From: Mobilitalea sibirica
GTDB taxonomy: Bacteria; Bacillota; Clostridia; Lachnospirales; Lachnospiraceae
Assembly: GCF_015999265.1 (NCBI RefSeq)
Contig: NZ_JAEAGR010000008.1
Location: forward strand, 81,561-145,560
DNA: 64,000 nucleotides
Direction of reading: 5' to 3'
Below, piece after piece: positions 35,760 through 43,528 of this stretch. Position 1 is the stretch's first letter. Every line of letters starts with the position of its first letter. The position numbers and the translations under genes are program-made. The notes under the pieces were generated by a model. The model was not told where the DNA came from. It saw only the letters and a list, made by a program, of their open reading frames with translations, and ran no database searches.

Positions 35760-37474
35760 ATTTTTTTCCTACTCCCTATCCAGACGAAATCCTGTATAGC
35801 ACTCTTGGGCGTTACAGTATAAGGAGTGGAAATCTAAAAGAAATACATAATTTCGAGGATTTATTTTCTACTAGAAGTTCTATCGCCACTGTAGAATTAC
35901 CTGTAAAACTGGATGCATTAATATCCAATATGCCTGTAGACACATTATATACAGCGGAGTATTTTGTTAAGCATCATACGCTTTTTCCATATTACGCAGC
36001 ATTTATTCCTCCTGAAAGAGCAGAAGAAATTATAAATGCTATGAAAGATGGTAATGGCTCATTAACTTATATAAAATTAGGTCTTGTATCTTACTCCATT
36101 GATTTAAATCAATATTTAAGGTTTTGTCCTCAATGTTTTAAGGAAGATATTAAAATCTATGGAGAGCCTTATTGGCACAGAATTCATCAAATAACTGGGG
36201 TTTTTATATGTCCTAAGCATAAAACTCCTATTTATAATAGTAAAGAATTAATTAGAGCGGGAAATAGGCAAAGGTTTATAAATCCTACAAGTGATAACTG
36301 TATAGTAGAAAAAGAGATACAGTACACAGATAAAGTTATGGAAAAGATGCTTTGGATGGCTAAAGATATAGACAATCTTCTTAAAGGAGGATTTAAGCAT
36401 AAAGATCAGGAGTGGTTCAAAAGTCAATTTAGAGCAAAATTGATTGAAAAAGGGTATGCAAGGATGAATAATTACATTCATCAAAAGAAATTAAAACAAG
36501 ACTTTCAAGAATTTTATGAACAAGAGTACCTAGATCTTGTACAATCTCCACTTTCTGATTCATCACAGTGTTGGTTATCTACAATGGTTCGTAACAATAA
36601 TAGAGTTACATATGCATTAAGATATTTATTGTTGGCTAGATTCCTTGAAATTCCTTTAGATACACTGTTTCATGTGAAACTAGGATGGAATACTAATAGC
36701 AACAATATAGGATTAAAGAGTATAGATTCTTATAAAGAATTATGGCAAGAAAGATTAAAAGAACTTGCAGAGTTAAACTTATCTGTAAGAGAAATTGCTA
36801 CTATTTTAAATTCTACCCCTAAAACTATTAGAAAAAGTATTGACGAGTTAGGTATCACTCCCTTTTGGAAGTATAATGGGGGAGGGAGATATATTAAAAA
36901 AAAGTATATAGAAACTGAAGAATTTAAAACTAAGAGGAGACGATCAAGAAAGAAGTGGGGTGAGTTACTAGATAAATATCCTGATAAAAGTAGTAACCAA
37001 ATTAGACAGGATCATCAATCATTGTATAGATGGCTTAGCAAATACGATATTGACTGGTTACGACAACATGCCCGGAAAAATAAAGGCAGACGCAATAATG
37101 TGGACTGGAAACAAAGAGACGAGGAACTTGTGGTAAAGGTAAAACAAGTGGTAAAGGAGATGCAGGAAGGAAAGCCAGAAAGAATTACATGGACCACTGT
37201 AGGAAGTAAACTAGGAGTAAGCGGATGGATGTCAAAACGAAAAGATAAACTACCTTTAACAAAGCAATATATAGAATCTGTACAAGAGAGCCTTCAGGAG
37301 TTTCAAATCCGTAAAATTAAGTGGGGAATAAAGCAATTAGAGAAAGAAGATATGGAAATAACACTTTGGAATCTTGTTGAGGTAGCGGGAGTTAAACCAC
37401 GATATATGAAATCTATAAAAGAGGATATAAAGAAGTCATTATTAGAAAGTGGATATGAATGTAATTTTCTGTAA
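35756..37474 (+). CDS. tnsD: TniQ/TnsD family target-site selector
   Basis: A 572-aa TniQ-domain protein; full-length TnsD proteins of this kind recognise a fixed chromosomal site. TniQ entry FPTPYPDEILYSTLGRYSIR, then a zinc finger CPQC (124-127) with CPKH (152-155). The C-terminal half has several helix-turn-helix-like segments (LNLSVREIATILNSTPKTIR and NQIRQDHQSLYRWLSKYDID), as in TnsD. It overlaps tnsC (ATGA). No TnsE follows. Because the island begins 15 bp after recR, the recR 3' end is the likely DNA target. A short TniQ of the CRISPR-linked type is excluded by length. Confidence 0.93.
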   Translation: MNFFPTPYPDEILYSTLGRYSIRSGNLKEIHNFEDLFSTRSSIATVELPVKLDALISNMPVDTLYTAEYFVKHHTLFPYYAAFIPPERAEEIINAMKDGNGSLTYIKLGLVSYSIDLNQYLRFCPQCFKEDIKIYGEPYWHRIHQITGVFICPKHKTPIYNSKELIRAGNRQRFINPTSDNCIVEKEIQYTDKVMEKMLWMAKDIDNLLKGGFKHKDQEWFKSQFRAKLIEKGYARMNNYIHQKKLKQDFQEFYEQEYLDLVQSPLSDSSQCWLSTMVRNNNRVTYALRYLLLARFLEIPLDTLFHVKLGWNTNSNNIGLKSIDSYKELWQERLKELAELNLSVREIATILNSTPKTIRKSIDELGITPFWKYNGGGRYIKKKYIETEEFKTKRRRSRKKWGELLDKYPDKSSNQIRQDHQSLYRWLSKYDIDWLRQHARKNKGRRNNVDWKQRDEELVVKVKQVVKEMQEGKPERITWTTVGSKLGVSGWMSKRKDKLPLTKQYIESVQESLQEFQIRKIKWGIKQLEKEDMEITLWNLVEVAGVKPRYMKSIKEDIKKSLLESGYECNFL

Positions 37475-37605
37475 GCGTATTAAGGAAGAATGATAACCAT
37501 TCTTCTTTTTTTGGCAAAAATTGTCCTTAGAAACAGAACTTTCAAAATATTTTGTGCTATTATATAAGGGAGTGAAAGAAATTTTATCTTATAGAGGTGT
37601 TATAA

Positions 37606-38583
37606 ATGAAAAATCCAAAGGTTTTTATAAGTTACAGTTGGGATAGTCCAGAACATAAAGATTGGGTAACGGCTTTAGCCAATGAATTAAGGAAAATTGG
37701 AATAGACGCAAAGATAGATGAATTCATTACACAAAGGGGAACAGTTAATTTAAACCGAATGATGATAGAGAATATAAGAGATACAGATTATACTCTTGTT
37801 GTCTTAACAGATAAATATGCACAAAAGGCAGAATCATTTAAGGGTGGAGTAGGATATGAAACCTCATTATTGGTTAATGAGATTGGAGAGAATATTGAAA
37901 AGATAATACCAATCGTGAGATTTAGAGGAGACATAAGAAAGGCTATACCTTTCTACCTAAAAGGGGTTACATATATTGATTTCTCCAATGACCATAATTT
38001 CTACGATAAACTTGAAGAATTGAAATATAAGATATTAAAGAAAGATAGAATAGAGATGGAACCTTTAGGCGAGATTCCAGATTTGAAACCGAGAAAGGTA
38101 ACAATGGAGACATTGCAAAAAACTAGAAGTGTAGGCATAAGTGATGGACTAATACCTGACTTTAGGGAGATAACTGATAGAGATAAAAATAGGTTCATGA
38201 AGCAAAGTTACACCGAAATAATAGAGCATTTATCACAATTAGCAGATCAAACAAAACAAAGAAACCGTAATTTTGACTATGAGATTGATGTAGTAACAAA
38301 CAAGAAATCCTTAATTAGATATTATATAAATGGTATGGAAAAGCAGACAGTAAAGATATGGCTAGGTAGCAACTTCTCAAGGGATGAACATATATTTTTG
38401 TCATATAACGGACATATGATAGATAGCGATAATTCCTTTAATGAGATGATTACATGTGAAGTTGATAAAAATAAGAACTTGAAATTAAAAATGACTATGC
38501 AATCGTATGGAGATAAAGAAGAAAAGGATGTTAATGAGATTGCCGTGGAAATCTGGAAGCACATCATGCAATACTTCAGATAA
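37606..38583 (+). CDS. SEFIR/TIR-type protein
   Basis: A 325-aa protein with an N-terminal SEFIR-type domain (about 3-145): KVFISYSWDSPEHKDWVTAL, then DYTLVVLTDKYAQKA and PIVRFRG. A C-terminal domain (about 190-325) is not recognised. SEFIR/TIR domains in bacteria occur in anti-phage NADases and signalling proteins. It follows tniQ by 131 bp, in the usual cargo position of Tn7-like elements. AGAGGTG precedes the ATG. Confidence 0.75.
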   Translation: MKNPKVFISYSWDSPEHKDWVTALANELRKIGIDAKIDEFITQRGTVNLNRMMIENIRDTDYTLVVLTDKYAQKAESFKGGVGYETSLLVNEIGENIEKIIPIVRFRGDIRKAIPFYLKGVTYIDFSNDHNFYDKLEELKYKILKKDRIEMEPLGEIPDLKPRKVTMETLQKTRSVGISDGLIPDFREITDRDKNRFMKQSYTEIIEHLSQLADQTKQRNRNFDYEIDVVTNKKSLIRYYINGMEKQTVKIWLGSNFSRDEHIFLSYNGHMIDSDNSFNEMITCEVDKNKNLKLKMTMQSYGDKEEKDVNEIAVEIWKHIMQYFR

Positions 38584-38605
38584 TAAATTCTAGGGGGAAT
38601 AGAAT

Positions 38606-39043
38606 TTGAAAAGTGATTATGTAGAGATTAAGGGATATTTTGATGGACATAGATATTCAGATAATAAATCAAGAAAGTATAGCAATATGTTATGTAAGAT
38701 AGAAGAATTCATTGATGTTAATACAATTAAACTATTTTATCCTAAAAATCTGTTTGTGGATCATAAGGAATTAGAAGCCTATGTAGTTTTTGAGGATAAA
38801 ATATTGAGGGGTAGAATTTTACAAGATACTAATATTGAAATAACAACATTAAAATTAAAGAATCTTACTGACTTTAAATGTGAGTGTACATGTAACCCAG
38901 AAGGATTCCATAGACTTACTCTAAAATTTGAAAATGATGAAATAATTGTTTTTGATAGTTTGGAAGATACAAACGACAGTTGGAGTCACAAATTCGAGAA
39001 CCAAATAAAGGAGTTATTTAAACTTCTAATAAAAAGTTATTAA
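38606..39043 (+). CDS. Hypothetical protein, 145 aa, next to the SEFIR gene
   Basis: TTG start behind TAGGGGGAA. A beta-rich soluble protein (IKLFYPKNLFVDHKELEAYV and FECECTCNPEGFHRLTLKFE-like core) with two close cysteines (CECTC). It begins 22 bp after the SEFIR gene, so it is probably in the same transcript and could be its partner or target sensor. No family is recognised. Confidence 0.5.
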   Translation: MKSDYVEIKGYFDGHRYSDNKSRKYSNMLCKIEEFIDVNTIKLFYPKNLFVDHKELEAYVVFEDKILRGRILQDTNIEITTLKLKNLTDFKCECTCNPEGFHRLTLKFENDEIIVFDSLEDTNDSWSHKFENQIKELFKLLIKSY

Positions 39044-39166
39044 CTTTATGGGGAGTAGTATTTTAATAGACGACCTTCTTTAACTAGATCACAATAAACA
39101 ATATATAGAAAAAATAATTGTTTATAGTATAAATGAGTTAATATTAATGGGGTGGGAGGGACTAAT

Positions 39167-39547
39167 ATGACAAAGAAAAGAATTTTTATAAGTTTTGCTA
39201 TGGAGGATAGCAAATATAGAGACTTTTTGGTTGGACAAAGTAGATTAGATCATAGTCCATTTGAATTTGTTGATATGTCAGTTAAGCAACCTTGGGCTAG
39301 TTCTTGGAAAACACAATGCAGAACCAAAATAAAAGGGTGTGATGGAGTAATTGTGCTTCTTAGTAAGAATACATATTATGCAGATGGAGCAAGATGGGAA
39401 ATAAAGTGTTCTAAAGAAGAAGGAATACCTATGATTGGAATGTATGTACCAAGCAATGAAAGAGGGATAAACCCTCCAGAAATATCAGGGAACAAAATAA
39501 TAGAGTGGTCTTGGGCCAATATAAAAAACTTTATTAATAGTTTATAA
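39167..39547 (+). CDS. ThsB-like TIR protein (DUF1863/MTH538 type)
   Basis: A 126-aa single-domain TIR-like protein. KKRIFISFAMEDSKYRDFLV, then WKTQCRTKIKGCDGVIVLLS and ADGARWEIKCSKEEGIPMIG match the MTH538/DUF1863 family that includes Thoeris ThsB, which makes a signal molecule upon phage infection. The start at 39167 follows GGGAGGG. The next gene starts at the base after its stop and encodes a RipA-family membrane protein, so the two form a likely sensor-effector pair. No SIR2-type ThsA is nearby. Confidence 0.8.
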   Translation: MTKKRIFISFAMEDSKYRDFLVGQSRLDHSPFEFVDMSVKQPWASSWKTQCRTKIKGCDGVIVLLSKNTYYADGARWEIKCSKEEGIPMIGMYVPSNERGINPPEISGNKIIEWSWANIKNFINSL

Positions 39548-40048
39548 ATGGTGAATAAAATGGATGAAAATGAAATAACAATATTAAATTACACAAAAGA
39601 AGAATACGGGGATGAGTATAGGAACCATATTATAGAGCAATATAAGACTTATTTAGAAATGGCGGATAGGATAAGCCAAAGAAGGCAAAGTGCAAATTCT
39701 TTCTTTGTAACCCTAAATACAGTTTTAATATCAGTTATTGGGGCTACAATGAGTAATAAAGTACATATGTCAAACACTTTGGCTATATTAATCGGAGTGT
39801 GTGGTATAATTACCAGTTACATGTGGTATAGACTAATAAGATCTTATAAGGACTTAAATTCTGTAAAGTTTACTGTAATACATAAAATAGAAAAAAACTT
39901 ACCAATAAGTTTATACGATTTAGAATGGGAGTTATTAGGGAGAGGAGAAGATAAAAATAAGTATCTACCTTTTACTCATATAGAGATATTGATTCCTTGG
40001 GTATTTATGATGCTTTATTTTCTTCAAATAACGATTATTATGTTTTGA
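39548..40048 (+). CDS. RipA family membrane protein
   Basis: A 166-aa protein with two hydrophobic regions (SFFVTLNTVLISVIGATM with LAILIGVCGIITSYMWYRLI, and the C-terminal IEILIPWVFMMLYFLQITII). The family signature RSYKDLNSVKFTVIHKIEKN, LP and EWELLG is clear; it matches what is annotated as RipA-family octameric membrane protein. It starts directly after the ThsB-like stop without its own good ribosome site, so it is translationally coupled. A membrane effector role is inferred. Confidence 0.75.
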   Translation: MVNKMDENEITILNYTKEEYGDEYRNHIIEQYKTYLEMADRISQRRQSANSFFVTLNTVLISVIGATMSNKVHMSNTLAILIGVCGIITSYMWYRLIRSYKDLNSVKFTVIHKIEKNLPISLYDLEWELLGRGEDKNKYLPFTHIEILIPWVFMMLYFLQITIIMF

Positions 40049-40300
40049 TGCGTTAAACATGAATGATATAAGACGAATTTTAGAAGTTTAGGAAAATTAA
40101 ATCTTAAAATGGTTTTCTATATGTCTTATGAGTATTGTAAAGAGTATTTATATAAATATTTATAAGATAATAGAAGAATTATAAAAGTATATTGGATAGA
40201 AACTAAATAATTTTTATTTTCTATTCAATATATTTATTTTATTGAATAAATAAGAATTTCTTACAAAGTAATAAGAAAGCATCAAAGGGGGATGGCTATT

Positions 40301-41782
40301 ATGCATGGCGGTAGGTACGGCTCCAGAGGTTATTACTTACAGGGCTTGGTAAGTGTATTTGAATCAGTAAAAGATAATAAGTGGACAAGTATACAAGTAG
40401 AACCAGAGCAAGAGAAAATAGATATAATAATTGAATTTAAAGATAAAAGTACGAAGGCTATACAGGTCAAGTCTACAAAAAATACTTTTTCAGAAACGCT
40501 TATTAAGCAAACACTAGAGGCAATTATTAATGCTAATAAGACGGTATCTCATTATGAAGTTATTTTAATAGGAGATTTAAATGAAAATGCAAAAAAATTC
40601 ATGAATAATATTGAATTTAATAGAGAATTAAATTTAGATAAAGATATAAATATTTCTAAGAAAAATATAAGTATAAAAAATATGCCTTTAGATATAGAAA
40701 TGCTTACTGTAGAGGTTAAACAACACTTAAATAGATATTTAGACCATTTAGGGTATGAGGTAAAGCCTTACGGTGTAAAGGTATTAAATGATTCTCTAAT
40801 AGGGGAGTCTTTATTATTTTCCACTGATGGTAGTAAATTACTTCGAGAGAACTTTGAGGATAATTTAATTACATTTGCAGAACTACTTACTAAAGACTCT
40901 GAAGATAATAATAGTGATAATCAAGTAAGTAATATAATAAGTGAAAAAGCAATGAAAATATACAAAAGAAATAAGTTGATTAGAAAAGTATCATTGTTGT
41001 TTACAATTTTTCTTCTAATTAATCCTATTATTAAATTATATGATGATGCATTAACTAAACTAGATATCTTAGGTATTGGCATTTTTGCAAGTTTAATCAT
41101 AGGTATAATATTTCTTTTTAAAATTAGTGACAGTAAATTTAGAGAGTTAGAAGATAAAGAGTCGGAAGCATACAAGAAGAATACTAATGATGTGAAAAAT
41201 GAAATATGTAAAATAAAAGTAATTGATAATGTAGATTATAAAAATAATAGGAGAGAAGTTTATAGCCAAATTATTTTAAATAACTTAACTGGACATATCA
41301 TAGATTATGTAGAAGGTGAAGTAGAATTTTATCATGGAAGTACAAGAGTATATCTAACACAGTTTTCAGAGAAGGAAATTAATTCTTATGGGAATATTTT
41401 ACTATATAATCGCCCTCTTTCTCCTAATAAAGCAAAGAATGATTGGAGCAGTTTCAGAGTTAAGATAACTAAATTAATAACAGAGAACAAGGTTTTAAAA
41501 GATATAACACTTTATAGTGGCAGTAAATTTAAAACTTATAGTACCTTATTAAATAGTTATTACCTGCCAGTAATATATGAACTGTTTGGTTATGAATCAT
41601 CATGGGCTATGGAGGTTATAAAAGACCAATTTTGGAAAGTTAGACATTATGTAAAATACATAAACATTAGAAGATTTCTAATTTTACTAGGATATACATT
41701 AATTTGCTTATTTATATTAGTATTTAGTTTGATAGGAATCTATAATTTTCTATATATACCAATTAAATTAATTTTCAACTAA
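40301..41782 (+). CDS. Nuclease-fold protein with C-terminal membrane segments
   Basis: A 493-aa protein. The N-terminus (GRYGSRGYYLQGLVSVFESV, then EKIDIIIEFKDKSTKAIQVK) has the E, D and QVK pattern of a PD-(D/E)xK fold like that of Cap4-type dsDNA nucleases. Residues 225-275 (LIRKVSLLFTIFLLINPIIK and LGIGIFASLIIGIIFLF) hold two membrane helices, and one more is near the C-terminus (FLILLGYTLICLFILVFSLI). GGGGGATGG favours ATG at 40301. A nuclease tied to the membrane is unusual. It is the last gene before the right repeat. Confidence 0.6.
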   Translation: MHGGRYGSRGYYLQGLVSVFESVKDNKWTSIQVEPEQEKIDIIIEFKDKSTKAIQVKSTKNTFSETLIKQTLEAIINANKTVSHYEVILIGDLNENAKKFMNNIEFNRELNLDKDINISKKNISIKNMPLDIEMLTVEVKQHLNRYLDHLGYEVKPYGVKVLNDSLIGESLLFSTDGSKLLRENFEDNLITFAELLTKDSEDNNSDNQVSNIISEKAMKIYKRNKLIRKVSLLFTIFLLINPIIKLYDDALTKLDILGIGIFASLIIGIIFLFKISDSKFRELEDKESEAYKKNTNDVKNEICKIKVIDNVDYKNNRREVYSQIILNNLTGHIIDYVEGEVEFYHGSTRVYLTQFSEKEINSYGNILLYNRPLSPNKAKNDWSSFRVKITKLITENKVLKDITLYSGSKFKTYSTLLNSYYLPVIYELFGYESSWAMEVIKDQFWKVRHYVKYINIRRFLILLGYTLICLFILVFSLIGIYNFLYIPIKLIFN

Positions 41783-41884
41783 GTGCTTATAAAATATTGA
41801 TTGTATAATAAGATAAGACACAAGTAAAATCAGGAGTAATATAAATCTTAGATACTTGACCCTTGATTCTTGTGCCTGTTACTA

Positions 41885-42314
41885 TGTATTACCCAAATAA
41901 ACTTATATCAAAAAGCAAATTCAACACTAAAGTTGTATCAAAGGACATGGTTTTAAGGAGGCGAAAGCCTTTCTTTCTACCATGTTTTTTATTTCTTAAT
42001 CCTTATTCCTTGCATCTTGGCTCTATTCGTATAGCCTTGAAAAGTCAATGGATGGAAAGACTAAATGGAAAACAGAATGGAAAAGAAAAATGGATAAAAA
42101 ACACTCTTAACCCTTGATCCTTAACCCGTAATTCTGAAACAACTTTATTTGCATTTCAGCAGGATTAAGGCCTAAGATTTAAGGGAAAAGTGAATGGAAT
42201 TGAGAATGGATGATAAAATGGATAAAAATGGGGATTGGCTTGAGTAGGGGGTTGTGGGGAGAATTATGATAAATGTTTATTTGCAGGGTGAAAAATGTTT
42301 ATTTGGTGTATACA
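41885..42314 (+). repeat. 430-bp mini-Tn7-like element, right copy
   Basis: Identical to 2504-2933 and in direct orientation. Its right end (ATACA at 42314) is the outer end of the island and is followed by ATAA. The sequence before its left end (TACTA) does not match that after its right end, so it does not look like an independent insertion with its own duplication. Confidence 0.85.
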
Positions 42315-42331
42315 ATAAAATTCAAATACTA

Positions 42332-42370
42332 AATCGGAAAGGTAAGTTATTTACCTTTCCGATTTTGCGT
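42332..42370 (+). terminator. Displaced recR operon terminator
   Basis: AATCGGAAAGGTAA (42332-42345) and TTACCTTTCCGATT (42351-42364) form a perfect 14-bp stem, followed by TTGCGTTT. It begins 18 bp after the island end. Without the island it would lie about 30 bp from the recR stop, so it is probably recR's own terminator. Confidence 0.8.
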
Positions 42371-42448
42371 TTAAATTAATGCAACAAGAATAAAAAACGC
42401 ATAAATTTCGACATAATAAAAACAAAATCAATCATAATAAAATATATA

Positions 42449-42477
42449 TTGACAAAAAACAACAACTGGAATATAAT
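42449..42477 (+). promoter_or_regulatory. Consensus sigma-A promoter of the chemotaxis operon
   Basis: TTGACA (42449-42454), 17 bp, TATAAT (42472-42477): a perfect consensus. Transcription should start near 42484, just before the CGAGC palindrome. Confidence 0.85.
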
Positions 42478-42497
42478 GCAATCAATGGAAAAGCTAG

Positions 42498-42511
42498 CGA
42501 GCGCTTGCTCG
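42498..42511. promoter_or_regulatory. Probable TetR operator
   Basis: CGAGC-GCTT-GCTCG, a perfect palindrome between the -10 box and the ribosome site of the TetR-family gene. The position suits autorepression of the whole operon. Confidence 0.6.
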
Positions 42512-42526
42512 TATAGGAGGGATATA

Positions 42527-43123
42527 ATGGAGAGACCACTTATTGAAAGAAAAGAAAGTATTATTTTAACAACAATAGATGTGATAAATGAATTGGGAAT
42601 TCAGGGACTGTCGACCAGAGAAGTATGTAAAAGACAAGGAATTGCGAATGCTTCATTGTTTAATCACTTTAAATCAAAGAATGATCTAATCATAGCGGTA
42701 TTAGACTATTACGCACAATATGATTATGCAATATTTCAATCTATCAAGGTGAAAAAACTAACTGCGATAGATGCAGTCAGATACTTTTTTGATTCATATT
42801 TTACTTATTATGAGAATTATCCGGCAATTACAGCTATTCTTCATGCTTACGATATATTAAGATTCGAGCCCTCCTTAACAGAGAAGGTTGACTCTATATT
42901 AAAAGAAAGAGAGAAGTATTTGATAGAATTAATTAACGAAGCGCAAACAGCGAAACTACTTCGATCAGATATAAACAGTGAGTGTATCTCTGACATATTG
43001 GTGGGAACAGGAAGAGCAATCACACTAAAATGGAGAATGAGTAACTATGAATTTTCTCTAAAAGAGCGCATTCTATATGCGATAGATGCAATATTAGATT
43101 CATTTATACCAAAAAATATATAG
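42527..43123 (+). CDS. TetR family regulator of the chemotaxis operon
   Basis: A 198-aa repressor. The N-terminal helix-turn-helix is clear (TTIDVINELGIQGLSTREVC, then QGIANASLFNHFKSK). The C-terminal ligand domain is not assignable. The start at 42527 is fixed by AGGAGG at 42515-42520 and by the operator lying upstream; a longer frame from 42449 would overlap the promoter itself. The cheY start is 17 bp after its stop. A TetR repressor heading a chemotaxis operon is unusual; its ligand would set the level of the whole sensory array. Confidence 0.9.
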   Translation: MERPLIERKESIILTTIDVINELGIQGLSTREVCKRQGIANASLFNHFKSKNDLIIAVLDYYAQYDYAIFQSIKVKKLTAIDAVRYFFDSYFTYYENYPAITAILHAYDILRFEPSLTEKVDSILKEREKYLIELINEAQTAKLLRSDINSECISDILVGTGRAITLKWRMSNYEFSLKERILYAIDAILDSFIPKNI

Positions 43124-43139
43124 TAAAGGAGAGTTTTTT

Positions 43140-43502
43140 ATGCCTAAGGTTCTAGTTGTTGATGATGCTGCTTTTATGCGATTAGCCTTAAAAACGATAT
43201 TAGAACGAAATGGTTTTCAAATCGTTGGTGAAGCGGAAAACGGAGCGGTTGCTTTAAAAATGTATCAAGAATATAAACCGGATCTTGTTACTATGGATAT
43301 CACTATGCCGGTTCTAGATGGAATTCAATCACTGAAAGCCATTCGGCAATATGATCCTAAAGCAAAGGTTATTATAGTATCTGCAATGGGTCAGGAAGGG
43401 ATGATTAAGGAAGCGATCGCTAGTGGCGCGAAATCGTTTATTATTAAACCTTTTAAGGAAGGACATGTAATAGAAACCTTAACTAAAATTGCAACAGCTT
43501 AG
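43140..43502 (+). CDS. cheY: Chemotaxis response regulator CheY
   Basis: A 120-aa single receiver domain. Acidic pocket D8/D9, phospho-acceptor D53, switch region IIVSAMG and the lysine in IIKPF. It receives phosphate from CheA, encoded next, and would act on the flagellar switch or another output. AAAGGAG precedes the ATG. Length and motifs are complete. Confidence 0.95.
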   Translation: MPKVLVVDDAAFMRLALKTILERNGFQIVGEAENGAVALKMYQEYKPDLVTMDITMPVLDGIQSLKAIRQYDPKAKVIIVSAMGQEGMIKEAIASGAKSFIIKPFKEGHVIETLTKIATA

Positions 43503-43528
43503 ATAACAACGGAAAGGAGGCAAACTAG

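Larger units (their letters stand above)
2504..42314. mobile_element. Tn7-like island bounded by identical mini-element repeats, inserted behind recR
   Basis: The unit starts with TGTATTACCCAAATAAAC (2504) and ends with the near-inverse (read backwards TGTATACACCAAATAAAC, ending 42314). ATAA lies directly outside both ends (2500-2503 and 42315-42318); Tn7 itself makes 5-bp duplications. Inside are tnsA-tnsB-tnsC-tniQ (31248-37474), plasmid-type partition genes, a type I restriction-modification operon and a defence cluster. Both termini are complete 430-bp repeats rather than simple ends, so the structure resembles a cointegrate: mini-element, replicon, mini-element. The interior DNA is visibly more AT-rich than the flanking genes, consistent with foreign origin. 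Confidence 0.85.

Noticed and set aside
31248..37474. CRISPR-associated transposon
   Set aside because: No cas gene, no CRISPR array, and the TniQ is of full TnsD length.
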